Assembly: GCF_017599305.1 (NCBI RefSeq)
Contig: NZ_JAGFWR010000007.1
Coordinates: 186,001-250,000, forward strand
Direction: 5' to 3'
DNA length: 64,000 bases
Source of the DNA: Micromonospora antibiotica
Lineage (GTDB): Bacteria; Actinomycetota; Actinomycetes; Mycobacteriales; Micromonosporaceae
Of this stretch, positions 25,673 through 34,059 are shown piece by piece. A program made the translations under genes and the position numbers. The notes below the pieces were generated by a model, which was not told the DNA's origin, ran no database searches, and saw nothing but the letters and a program-made list of their open reading frames with translations. Each line of letters opens with the position of its first letter. The first letter of the stretch is position 1.

Positions 25673-26846
25673 CGAAGGGCCTCCACCGGTCGGATTCGGA
25701 GCTCTGGCCCACCGGCTGGAGCACCGGCACCGGTCCGGCCGGTGGCCGACCGGACCGCGTCGGCGGCTCCCACCGGGTGGCGGCGGTGGTTTCGGCCGGG
25801 TCGCCGGGTGCGGTGTCCCGGCCGGGCGGGGTGCCGGTGCGGCGCGGCAGCCAACCGCTCGCGCCGAGCGCCGCCAGGAGCAGCACGGCCACCCCGCCGG
25901 CGGCGAGGATCAGCAGGTCGTCGCGGTCGAGTTGGTCGATGCGCTGGCGGAGGAGCCGGTCCAGTTCGTCGAGGATGACCGGCTGGAGTTCCCGGGCGGC
26001 GGTCTGCGCCTGGCTCCGGGCAGCGGTGAGTTTCGTCAGGTCGACCGCTTGCGTACGGCTGTCGGGCTGGGACAGCGCCGCCAACGCCTCGACCGCCCGC
26101 TGGTAGTTGTCGAACGGGGTGAGCACGTCCGCGCCGATGCCGGCGCTCTCCGAGGTCTCCACCACCGTCTGGAGGTCGTCGACCAGGTCGCCCGCCGGTT
26201 GCAGGGCGGCGAACCGGAGGGTCGCCAGTTGGCCCAGGGAACGGGCCTGTTCGGCGGCGGGTCGTTGCGGCATCAGCACGGCCAGGTCGACGAGCCGGCC
26301 GGCGGCGACCACTGCTTCCGGCATCTCCTCACCGACGCCGTCCTGGAGGAAGTACGAGTCGGAGCCGGGGTCCCGGATCAGGCCGGAGGTCTCCCGGATC
26401 TTGCCGTGCAGGGCCAACAGCAGATCGGTGACCTCGCCGTACGCGGTGAAGGCGACCTCCGGGTCGGTGAGTGACCGGCTCGGCAGTCCCTCCAGTTTGG
26501 CCCGCAGCCCGGCCCACCGCTCGGTGCTGCGCAGCTCGTCGCCGATGCGGGTGTCGACCGCCGCGGCTGCCTCCACCGCCCGGTCCAGGGCGTCGCGGGG
26601 CACCGACCGGCCGGCGACGGCGGCGGTCTGCGCGTTCACCAGCGCCTCGGTGACCGGGCCGAGGACGCGCAGGTACTCGACGCCGAGGCGCTCCCGTTCG
26701 GCCAGCTCCCGGTCGGCGTCCACCAACTGGTGGCCCCGTACGACGAGGAACGCCACCGGCAGCAGCAGCGCGGTGGCGAGTAGCAACGGCAACAGGCGGC
26801 CCGGTGTCCTGGGCCGTCGACGGACCCGCGAGGCGGGAACGGTCAT
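25659..26846 (-). CDS. NIT-domain membrane protein without kinase domain
   Basis: The protein has 395 residues. A helix at about 17-36, an extracytoplasmic NIT-like all-helical domain (about 40-330) and a C-terminal helix (DDLLILAAGGVAVLLLAALG) make a membrane-anchored sensor shell. A Pro-rich cytoplasmic tail follows. There is no kinase, HAMP or DNA-binding domain. It is the first gene of the conservon operon and overlaps cvnA by 14 bp, so it may pair with CvnA as a co-sensor (inference). The ATG at 26846 has GGAGGAG upstream; the longer upstream frame would add 55 unrelated residues. Confidence 0.8.
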   Translation of the reverse strand: MTVPASRVRRRPRTPGRLLPLLLATALLLPVAFLVVRGHQLVDADRELAERERLGVEYLRVLGPVTEALVNAQTAAVAGRSVPRDALDRAVEAAAAVDTRIGDELRSTERWAGLRAKLEGLPSRSLTDPEVAFTAYGEVTDLLLALHGKIRETSGLIRDPGSDSYFLQDGVGEEMPEAVVAAGRLVDLAVLMPQRPAAEQARSLGQLATLRFAALQPAGDLVDDLQTVVETSESAGIGADVLTPFDNYQRAVEALAALSQPDSRTQAVDLTKLTAARSQAQTAARELQPVILDELDRLLRQRIDQLDRDDLLILAAGGVAVLLLAALGASGWLPRRTGTPPGRDTAPGDPAETTAATRWEPPTRSGRPPAGPVPVLQPVGQSSESDRWRPFDAAR

Positions 26847-26967
26847 GGTGGTCTCCTCCGGCGGCGGCGCAGGGGGTCGGGGATGGCGTGGAACTTCGGT
26901 CCCGTGCGTCGGACCGGAACCTAATCGAAGGGCGATCCCTGGCCGGAGGTCTGCACCGGTCAGTTTT

Positions 26968-26991
26968 GCGTCACTTCGAGTGATGTGACGC
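26968..26991. promoter_or_regulatory. Inverted repeat in the divergent conservon/ABC gap
   Basis: GCGTCAC (26968-26974) and GTGACGC (26985-26991) flank 10 bp; TCACT-TCG-AGTGA at 26971-26983 lies inside. They sit in the 368-bp gap between the divergent NIT and hydrolase-ABC genes, a stretch notably less GC-rich than its surroundings. An operator is possible; no convincing -35/-10 pair was found. Confidence 0.4.
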
Positions 26992-27214
26992 GACATCAAC
27001 CTTCCCGACACGCTCCGTACTGTTGTCGGAGTGACATGCTCGTTTCCATTGTGATATAGCGCATTAAGCGTGAATTCACGGAGTCCGAACTCGTTCTGGG
27101 TGAACGCCGGGTGACCTTGTGCGTTTGACCTGTCCGGCCGACGATTGGCCGACCAGGACGGACGTACGGCGGATCTCAGCCAACGCTCAGGTTCCGGGCC
27201 GTACCGTGAGCCGA

Positions 27215-30200
27215 ATGAAATCGCCGCTGTCGGCTGCCCGGCTCCGCCGTGCCCTGCCCACCGGCCGCCGCGCGGTCGCCGCGTCGGTGGGCGTCGTCCT
27301 GCTGGCGGGGGTCGTCGGCTGGGCGGTCTGGCCGGACCGGCCGGATTTCCGTACCGAGTCGACCGCGCTCACCGTGCGCTCCGGGCCCGGCGGCGACGAG
27401 CCCGTCGACCTGGACACCACGTTCTACCTGCCGAGCGGTGCGTCGGCTGACCGGAAGGTCCCGGCCGTGCTGCTGGCGCACGGCTTCGGCGGTACGAAGG
27501 ACTCCGTCCGCACCGACGCCGAGGACCTGGTGGGGCAGGGTTACGCGGTGCTGACCTGGACGGCGCGGGGCTTCGGCCGCAGCGGCGGGCAGATCCACCT
27601 GGACAGCCCCGACTACGAGGTGCGCGACGCCCAGCGGCTGCTGGACAGGCTGGCCGCCCGCCCCGAGGTGCGTACCGACGCCGCCGGTGACCCCCGGGTC
27701 GGGGTGGTCGGCGGCTCGTACGGCGGCGGACTGGCCCTGCTGCTGGCCGCGCAGGACCCCCGGGTCGACGCGATCGTCCCCATGATCACCTGGAACGACC
27801 TGTCCCGCGCCTTCCTGCCGGAGAACACCGGCAAGCCGGCCACCGAGGGCGTGTTCAAGAAGGGCTGGGCCGGCATCTTCTTCGGCGGTGGCGGCAGCGC
27901 CGGTTCCGGGCCGGCCGGGCTCTCCGGCAACACCGCCGCCGCCCAGCCGGAAGGGGCACCCGCGTCGGCCGGTGCGCCCAGCCCCCGGCCCGGTGGCGGA
28001 CCGGGCAGCGGATCGTCGCGCGCCCCGGGGGCCGCCGCCGACCCGTCCTGTGGCCGGTTCGCCGCCGACGTCTGCGCCGCGTACCTGCGGATCGCCACCA
28101 CCGGGCGGGCCGACCAGGCGGCGGTGGACCTGCTCCGGCGTTCCTCCCCGGCCGACGTGCTGGGCCGGATCAAGGCCCCCGCCCTGCTGGTGCAGGGCGA
28201 GGCGGACACCCTCTTCCCGCTCACCGAGGCGGACGCCAACGCGCGCGGCATCGCCGCCGCCGGCACCCCCGTGCGGGTGGCCTGGTTCACCGGCGGCCAC
28301 GACGGCGGCACCGGCCCGACCAGCGACTCCGACCGGGTGAAGTACCTGACCGTGCAGTGGCTGGACCACTACGTCAAGGGCACCGGCGCGGCCCCCGGCG
28401 ACGACTTCACGTTCTCCCGGATCGCCGGTTTCGACGCCCTCGACCGGGGCCTCGTCGCCACCGGTTACCGCACCGCCGACTATCCCGGGGTGACCGGGGA
28501 CGCCCGACGCGAGGTGCCGGTCACCGGGCCGGCCCAACCGGTCGCCAACCCGCCCAACGGCAACCCGGCGGCGATCTCGGCGATCCCGTTCGCCGGGTCG
28601 CTCGGCTCCCTGCTCGACGGGGTCGCCGGCGACGTGCCCGGCCAGCACGCCCGGTTCGAGTCGACACCGCTGACCGAGGCGGTGGACGTGGTGGGTGCAC
28701 CCACCGTCACCGTCCGGGCCGCGTCGGCGACCGGCGAGGCGGTCCTGTTCGCCAAGCTCTACGACGTCGACCCGGCCGGCGCGGCGACGCTGCCCGACGG
28801 GCTGGTCGCCCCGATCCGGTTGACCGGCCTGCCGGCCACCATCGACGCCGCGCAGCCGGTCCAGGTGACCCTGCCGGCGATCGTCCGCCGGGTCGAGGCC
28901 GGGCACCGGCTGCGGGTGGTGCTGGCCACCGCCGACCAGGCGTACACCACACCTGCCGAGCCGGCCGTCTACACGGTGGCGGTCGACGGGGCGGTGAGCC
29001 TGCCGACGGTCACCGCCACCCCGATCCCGACCACCGCCACGGTGTGGCGCTGGGTGCTGGTCGGCCTGCTGGCCGCGATCCTGATCGGGCTCGTCGTGGT
29101 CGTCGCCGTGGTCCGCCGTCGGCACCGCCGCCAGGACGACTCCGTCCATCCCGAGTACGCGGGCATCCCGCTCGCCGTCCGTGACCTGCGCAAGGAGTAC
29201 GCGGACGGGTTCGTCGCGGTGTCCCGGGTGGACTTCGAGGTGCACCCCGGCCAGGTGATGGGGCTGCTCGGCCCGAACGGCGCCGGCAAGACCACCACCC
29301 TGCGGGTGCTGATGGGGTTGACCCAGCCGACCGCCGGGGAGATCTACGTCTTCGGACACCGGCTGGTGCCCGGCTCGCCGGTGCTGTCGCGGATCGGCGC
29401 GCTGGTGGAGGGGCCCGGCTTCCTGCCGCACCTGTCCGGCCTGGACAACCTGAAGGCGTACTGGCGGGCCACCGGCCGGCCGTGGGCCGACGCGCACTTC
29501 GACGAGGCGTTGGAGATCGCCGGCCTGGGTGACTCGGTGCACCGGCGGACCAAGAACTACAGCCACGGGATGCGGCAGCGGTTGGCCATCGCGCAGGCCA
29601 TGCTGGGCCTGCCGGAGCTGCTGGTGCTCGACGAGCCGACCGACGGCCTGGACCCGCCGCAGATCGCCGAGATGCGCCGGGTCCTCCAGCGGTACGCCAC
29701 CGACGGCCGGGCGGTGCTGGTCTCCAGTCACCTGCTGGCCGAGGTGGAGCAGACCTGCACGCACGCGGTGGTGGTCAACAAGGGCCGGATCGTCGCCTCG
29801 GGCCCGGTGGAGGAGATCGTCGGCGAGTCGCCGAGCACCCTGTTCGAGGTGACCGACCAGGCCGCCGCGCGGGCGGTGCTGAGCCGCCTCGACGGGGTCC
29901 GGGTGCTCGGCGCCGACGACGGCGGGGATGTTCCGCCGGGTGCGGGTGCGGTGGCCGGTGTCGGCACGGGGCCAGGTGACGGCGCTGCCGGTGCGGCGTC
30001 CGGCGCTGGTGACGGCGCTGCCGGCACGGAGCACGGCGCTGCGGCGGGTGCTGGTGCCGCTGGTGGCGGTGCAGGTGGTGGGCTGGTGGTGGACACCAAC
30101 GGGACCGCGCGCAGCGAGGTGGTGGCCGAGCTGGTCCGGGCCGGGATCGGGGTGGACCGGGTGGTGCCACGGCGTCGCCTGGAGGACGCGTTCCTCGCCC

Positions 30201-30238
30201 TGGTGGGCGAGAACTCTCGGGGAAGCGGTGACCGGTGA
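27215..30238 (+). CDS. Alpha/beta hydrolase (CocE/PepX-like) fused to ABC ATPase
   Basis: The protein has 1007 residues. An N-terminal helix (about 19-39) is followed by a hydrolase domain. That domain has nucleophile S168 in GGSYGG, a probable Asp in QGEADTLFP and a His in GGHDGG. A PepX-C-like beta domain and a second helix (about 611-634) follow. The remaining part is an ABC ATPase with GPNGAGKTTT, YSHGMRQRLA and LLVLDEP. The hydrolase would lie outside and the ATPase inside the cell. A Gly/Ala-rich insertion sits near residues 905-965. Starts at 27206 (GTG) and 27215 (ATG) are both possible. It is coupled to its permease gene through TGATG. Confidence 0.85.
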   Translation: MKSPLSAARLRRALPTGRRAVAASVGVVLLAGVVGWAVWPDRPDFRTESTALTVRSGPGGDEPVDLDTTFYLPSGASADRKVPAVLLAHGFGGTKDSVRTDAEDLVGQGYAVLTWTARGFGRSGGQIHLDSPDYEVRDAQRLLDRLAARPEVRTDAAGDPRVGVVGGSYGGGLALLLAAQDPRVDAIVPMITWNDLSRAFLPENTGKPATEGVFKKGWAGIFFGGGGSAGSGPAGLSGNTAAAQPEGAPASAGAPSPRPGGGPGSGSSRAPGAAADPSCGRFAADVCAAYLRIATTGRADQAAVDLLRRSSPADVLGRIKAPALLVQGEADTLFPLTEADANARGIAAAGTPVRVAWFTGGHDGGTGPTSDSDRVKYLTVQWLDHYVKGTGAAPGDDFTFSRIAGFDALDRGLVATGYRTADYPGVTGDARREVPVTGPAQPVANPPNGNPAAISAIPFAGSLGSLLDGVAGDVPGQHARFESTPLTEAVDVVGAPTVTVRAASATGEAVLFAKLYDVDPAGAATLPDGLVAPIRLTGLPATIDAAQPVQVTLPAIVRRVEAGHRLRVVLATADQAYTTPAEPAVYTVAVDGAVSLPTVTATPIPTTATVWRWVLVGLLAAILIGLVVVVAVVRRRHRRQDDSVHPEYAGIPLAVRDLRKEYADGFVAVSRVDFEVHPGQVMGLLGPNGAGKTTTLRVLMGLTQPTAGEIYVFGHRLVPGSPVLSRIGALVEGPGFLPHLSGLDNLKAYWRATGRPWADAHFDEALEIAGLGDSVHRRTKNYSHGMRQRLAIAQAMLGLPELLVLDEPTDGLDPPQIAEMRRVLQRYATDGRAVLVSSHLLAEVEQTCTHAVVVNKGRIVASGPVEEIVGESPSTLFEVTDQAAARAVLSRLDGVRVLGADDGGDVPPGAGAVAGVGTGPGDGAAGAASGAGDGAAGTEHGAAAGAGAAGGGAGGGLVVDTNGTARSEVVAELVRAGIGVDRVVPRRRLEDAFLALVGENSRGSGDR

Positions 30239-31209
30239 TGGCAGGTTCTTCGGTGGGCTCCCCCTCGGGCCGGGGCCCGGACGGCGGCACGACGGCGGGC
30301 GGCACGGCCTCCGTCGGCACGGCGCCGGGCGGGTCCGGGCGGGGATCGTTCGGGCCGGGTGGGGCGGCGGTCGGGTACCGGCCGGGGGTGACCCTGCCGT
30401 TCGGGGCGGAGTTCCGTCGGCAGGCGTCGCGGCGGCGTACCCAGTTGGCACTCGGGTTCATGGTGCTGCTGCCGTTGATCATTCTGGTGGCGTTCCAGTT
30501 CGAGTCCGGGGACGACGACGGCAGCGGGCGCGGCGAGTTCTCCAGCCTCGCCGACCTGGCCACCTCGGGCGGGCTCAACTTCACCCTCTTCTCGATCCTG
30601 GTGTCGGCGTCGTTCCTGCTGGTCGTGGTGGTGGCGCTGTTCTGCGGTGACACGGTGGCCAGCGAGGCGAGCTGGGGCAGCCTGCGTTACCTACTGGCGG
30701 TGCCGGTGCCCCGGGCCCGACTGTTGACGGTGAAGCTGCTGGTGGCGCTGGCGTACTCCGGGCTGGCCCTGCTGTTGTTGGCCGGCACGGCCCTGCTCTC
30801 CGGCACCCTGCGCTACGGCTGGTCGCCGCTGACCAGCCAGGTCGCCGCCGAGCTGACCCCGACCGAGGGGCTGGTACGGCTGCTGGCGGTGCTCGGCTAC
30901 CTGGCGGTGGTCCTGCTGGTGGTGGCCGGGCTGGCGTTTCTGCTGTCGGTGGTCACCGATGCCGCGCTGGGCGCGGTCGGCGGCGCGGTACTGCTGTGGA
31001 TCCTGTCCAGCATCCTGGATCAGATCACCGCGCTCGGAGCGCTGCGGGACTTCCTGCCGACCCACTACAGCAGCGCCTGGCTGGGCCTGCTGTCCACCCC
31101 GATGCAGACCGACGACGTGGTCCGGGGTGCGATCTCGGCGATCAGCTACGCCACCCTGTTCTGGGGGCTGGCCTTCTGGCGCTTCACCCGCAAGGACGTC
31201 ACGAGCTGA
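30238..31209 (+). CDS. ABC-2 type permease partner of the hydrolase-ABC fusion
   Basis: The protein has 323 residues. A Gly/Ser-rich disordered N-terminus of about 50 residues precedes six hydrophobic segments, with DTVASEASWGSLRYLLAVPV as the ABC-2 permease landmark. It presumably forms the membrane channel of the exporter energised by the fusion protein. The ATG at 30238 shares one base with the preceding stop codon. The gene ends before the octamer array and inverted repeat at 31301-31458. Confidence 0.85.
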   Translation: MAGSSVGSPSGRGPDGGTTAGGTASVGTAPGGSGRGSFGPGGAAVGYRPGVTLPFGAEFRRQASRRRTQLALGFMVLLPLIILVAFQFESGDDDGSGRGEFSSLADLATSGGLNFTLFSILVSASFLLVVVVALFCGDTVASEASWGSLRYLLAVPVPRARLLTVKLLVALAYSGLALLLLAGTALLSGTLRYGWSPLTSQVAAELTPTEGLVRLLAVLGYLAVVLLVVAGLAFLLSVVTDAALGAVGGAVLLWILSSILDQITALGALRDFLPTHYSSAWLGLLSTPMQTDDVVRGAISAISYATLFWGLAFWRFTRKDVTS

Positions 31210-31300
31210 CCCGGCAGCCGCCCGATCGGCTGGCGAACGGGCCCGATGTTGCGTGGTCGCTGCCGGCCGGACCCGCCCTGCACCACCAGCACGTCTCCCC

Positions 31301-31380
31301 GTACGCCCGCACGCCCGCACGCCCGTACGCCCGTACGCCCGTACGCCCGTACGCCCGTACGCCCGTACGCCCGTACGCCG
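31301..31380. repeat. 10-unit octamer array (GTACGCCC)
   Basis: Ten contiguous 8-bp units of GTACGCCC (two read GCACGCCC, the last ends in G). It directly abuts the long inverted repeat that starts at 31381. It lies between the convergent permease and histidine kinase genes and codes for nothing credible. Confidence 0.92.
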
Positions 31381-31458
31381 CAAGATCGTGCTCGATCCAG
31401 GATGTAGTGGTCTCCCGGCGATGCGATGCCACTACATCGTGGATCGAGCACGATCTTG
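31381..31458. repeat. 30-bp inverted repeat with 18-nt loop
   Basis: Arms 31381-31410 and 31429-31458 match at 29 of 30 positions; the outer core is CAAGATCGTGCTCGATCC. The loop is 31411-31428. It sits between convergent genes, so it can act as a bidirectional terminator, but it is 170 bp from the permease stop and 105 bp from the kinase stop, further than usual. Confidence 0.88.
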
Positions 31459-31562
31459 AGCAGTGCATCGCGAGCGCGATCTTGCGCCTACCCCGTCTCC
31501 TTGGCAACGCAACGGCAACGGCAACGGCGGCGGTATTTGGCGGGGGTGGCGCGTTCAGGGGG

Positions 31563-32735
31563 TCAGTCGGCGGTGGGGAGGGAGACGGTGACCACCAGGC
31601 CGCCGTCGGGGCGGGGGACCGCGCGCACCGTTCCGCCGTGCGCCCGCGCCACCGCCCGGACGATGGACAGCCCCAGGCCGAAGCCCCGCTGACCGGCGAC
31701 CCGTTCCCGGTTGAGCCGGCGGAACGGCAGGAACATCGTCTCGATCTCGTACCCGGGCACCACCGGCCCGCTGTTGCTGACGGTCAGGGTGGCCCGACCG
31801 TCGACCATGGCCGTGGCGACCGAGAGCCAGCCGCCGGTGTCGACGTTGTGCCTGACGGCGTTCTCCACCAGGTTCTGGGTGAGCCGTTCCAGCAGGACCG
31901 GGTCGCCGGCCGTCCGCGCCGGGGCCAGTTCGCGGGTGACGGCGAGCGTGGTGGACCGGCCGGTCTGCTCCGCGACGTGACCGGCGACCTCGGCGAGGTC
32001 CACCTCGGTGTGTTCGGCCAGCGCGTTCTCCGAGTCGGCGAGGGTGAGCAGCCCGTCGATCAGTCGTTCGTGGCGTTCGTTGACGGCCAGCAGGGTCTCG
32101 CCGAGCTGTCGTAGCTCGGGCGGGGCGTCCGGGCGGGTGATCGCCAACTCGACCAGGGACCGGTTGATCGCCAACGGGGTACGCAGCTCGTGGGAGGCGT
32201 TGGCGACGAAGCGCCGCTGACCGTCGAAGGACCGGTCGAGGCGTTCGAGCATCAGGTCGAAGGTGTCGGCCAGCTCCTTCACCTCGTCGGTCGGCCCGGC
32301 CAGGGCGATCCGTTCGTGTAGTCCCCGGCCGGCCCCGTCGGCTCCGGCGATGCGGCGGGCGGTGCCGGTGATCTGCTGCAACGGCTGCAACGCCCGGCCG
32401 GCGACCAGCCAACCGAACGCGACCGCGGCGATGGTCACCACGGCCAGGGCCACTCCGCCCTGGGTGAGCAGCGAGTCGAGGGCGTCCCGGCGGGCGTCGT
32501 CCTGCACCTGGCGGACGATGGCCCGCAGGTGTTCGGCCTGGTTGGCGTTGATCTGGGTGCCCTGGGGCAGCGAGATCGACTCCTTGCCACCGGTCCCGCG
32601 CAGGTTGAACCCGAGACCGTGGGCGAGCCGCTGGTCCACCAGCACGTACGTGACGGCGAGCAGTACCGTGCCGGCGAGCAGGAACAGGCCGCCGTAGATG
32701 AGGGTCAGCCTGGCCCGGATGGTCGGTTTCCTCAT
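31563..32735 (-). CDS. Sensor histidine kinase
   Basis: The protein has 390 residues and is a membrane sensor. Helices at about 7-30 and 93-113 enclose a short extracytoplasmic loop. A HAMP domain follows, then the H-box FVANASHELRTPLAINRSLV, the N-box LVENAVRHNVD and the G-box GQRGFGLGLSIVRAVA. It would phosphorylate the response regulator encoded just upstream, whose stop codon it overlaps in an ATGA. The divergent MacAB-like operon is the likely target of the pair. Confidence 0.93.
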   Translation of the reverse strand: MRKPTIRARLTLIYGGLFLLAGTVLLAVTYVLVDQRLAHGLGFNLRGTGGKESISLPQGTQINANQAEHLRAIVRQVQDDARRDALDSLLTQGGVALAVVTIAAVAFGWLVAGRALQPLQQITGTARRIAGADGAGRGLHERIALAGPTDEVKELADTFDLMLERLDRSFDGQRRFVANASHELRTPLAINRSLVELAITRPDAPPELRQLGETLLAVNERHERLIDGLLTLADSENALAEHTEVDLAEVAGHVAEQTGRSTTLAVTRELAPARTAGDPVLLERLTQNLVENAVRHNVDTGGWLSVATAMVDGRATLTVSNSGPVVPGYEIETMFLPFRRLNRERVAGQRGFGLGLSIVRAVARAHGGTVRAVPRPDGGLVVTVSLPTAD

Positions 32736-33388
32736 CGGATCTGGTATCCCACCCCGGGCACCGTCTCGATGACGGGCGGGTCGCCGAGCTTGCGCCGCAG
32801 CTTCATCACGGTGACCCGCAGCACGTTGGTCATCGGGTCGATGTGCTCGTCCCAGGCCCGTTCGAGGAGGTCCTCGGCGGAGACCACCGCGCCGTCGGCG
32901 CGTAGCAGCTCGGCCAGCACGCCGAACTCCTTGCGGGACAGCGGCACGAAGTTTCCGTCCCGGGTGACCTGCAACCGGGACGGGTCGAGGACGATCCCGG
33001 CCCGGGTCAGCTGCGGTGGGGCGGCGGGGCGGGTGCGTCGGGTCAACGCGTGCACCCGGGCGCTCAGCTCGACGAACGCGAACGGTTTGGTGAGGTAGTC
33101 GTCGGCGCCGATGGCCAGGCCGGCGACCCGTTCCCGGACGGCGGCGGCGGCGGTCAGCATCAGGATCCGGGTGTCCCGTTCGGCACTGACCAGGGCGCGG
33201 CAGACGTCGTCGCCGTGCACCACCGGCAGGTCCCGGTCGAGCACGACCACGTCGTACCCGTTGACGCCGATGCGTTCCAGGGCGGCGTCGCCGTCGTAGG
33301 CGACGTCGACCGCGAACGACTCCCGGCGGAGCCATTCGGCGATCGCGTCCGCGAGCAGTTTCTCGTCCTCGCACACCAGTACGCGCAC
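32732..33388 (-). CDS. OmpR-family response regulator
   Basis: The protein has 218 residues. The receiver domain has acidic residues in VLVCEDE, the phospho-acceptor Asp in VVVLDRDLP, and the Lys in DDYLTKPFAF. The C-terminal winged-helix DNA-binding domain (about 125-218) holds LSRKEFGVLAELLRADG and MTNVLRVTVMKLRRKLGDP. The start is a GTG at 33388. It is the first gene of the two-component operon and is divergent from the lipoprotein/efflux operon. Confidence 0.93.
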   Translation of the reverse strand: MRVLVCEDEKLLADAIAEWLRRESFAVDVAYDGDAALERIGVNGYDVVVLDRDLPVVHGDDVCRALVSAERDTRILMLTAAAAVRERVAGLAIGADDYLTKPFAFVELSARVHALTRRTRPAAPPQLTRAGIVLDPSRLQVTRDGNFVPLSRKEFGVLAELLRADGAVVSAEDLLERAWDEHIDPMTNVLRVTVMKLRRKLGDPPVIETVPGVGYQIR

Positions 33389-33409
33389 CGTTCCATCCTC
33401 GCCTATGCC

Positions 33410-33475
33410 GGGATAACCACCGCGTTAACGTTGCCGTTTACGCCCTGGATACCGCCTCAGGAGTTGAGTTATCCC
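33410..33475. promoter_or_regulatory. Divergent promoter region with GGGATAAC/GTTATCCC repeat
   Basis: GGGATAAC (33410-33417) and GTTATCCC (33468-33475) are perfect inverted octamers about 50 bp apart. They enclose the AT-richer stretch GTTAACGTTGCCGTTTAC. The site lies in the 125-bp gap between the response regulator (-) and lipoprotein (+) genes and is a candidate for autoregulation and target control. Confidence 0.4.
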
Positions 33476-33513
33476 TAATGCCGGCTGTCTGCCGGTCGGA
33501 AGGGAGACCAACG

Positions 33514-34059
33514 ATGCGACGAAATCAGCTGAGCCTGCTCCTGGCCCTGCCCGTGGTGGCGGTCCTCGCCCTGAGCGGCTGTCAGTCCGATGCCGCCGAC
33601 GACTCCGGGGTGGCCAGCGCCGGTGGTGGGGGCGCGGAGCCCTCGCTCTCCGCCGCCGCGGCGATGAGCGACGAGGAACGCCAGCTCAAGTTCACCACGT
33701 GTCTGCGGGAACAGGGGCTCGACGTGCCGGACCCGCAGCCGGGGCAGAAGGGGCCCCGGTTCAACGGCGGGTCGGACGTGGACCCGGCCAAGGTGCAGTC
33801 GGCGCTGCAGCAGTGCCGCGAGTTCGCCCCCAACGGCGGGCAGCCCCGGCAGCTCGACGCGGGCCAGGTCGAGCAGGTCCGCAAGCTGGCCCGGTGCATG
33901 CGGGAGAACGGTGTGCCGAACTTCCCGGACCCGGCCGCCGACGGGCGCATCCAGCCCGGTCGGGCCGACATCGACCTGAAGGACCCGGCGGTGCGGACCG
34001 CGTTCGACAAGTGCCGGGAGACCGTGCCCAACCTCGGTGAACGTCGGGGGACGTCATGA
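33514..34059 (+). CDS. Lipoprotein with duplicated Cys motif, MacAB-operon linked
   Basis: The protein has 181 residues. A lipoprotein signal ends in the lipobox LSGC (Cys at about 23). After a Gly/Ala linker come two related motifs: TTCLREQGLDVPDP with a downstream QQCREFAP, and ARCMRENGVPNFPDP with DKCRETVPN. It is an internal duplication in which each half has a Cys pair, so two disulphides are likely. No named family was recognised. The ATG at 33514 has AGGGAG upstream; it overlaps the MacA-like gene by 4 bp. Confidence 0.78.
   Translation: MRRNQLSLLLALPVVAVLALSGCQSDAADDSGVASAGGGGAEPSLSAAAAMSDEERQLKFTTCLREQGLDVPDPQPGQKGPRFNGGSDVDPAKVQSALQQCREFAPNGGQPRQLDAGQVEQVRKLARCMRENGVPNFPDPAADGRIQPGRADIDLKDPAVRTAFDKCRETVPNLGERRGTS

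Noticed and set aside
27176..30451. 1091-codon antisense frame over the hydrolase-ABC gene
   Set aside because: His/Gly/Arg-rich noise typical of reverse strands in high-GC DNA, without motifs; the plus strand has clear enzyme motifs.
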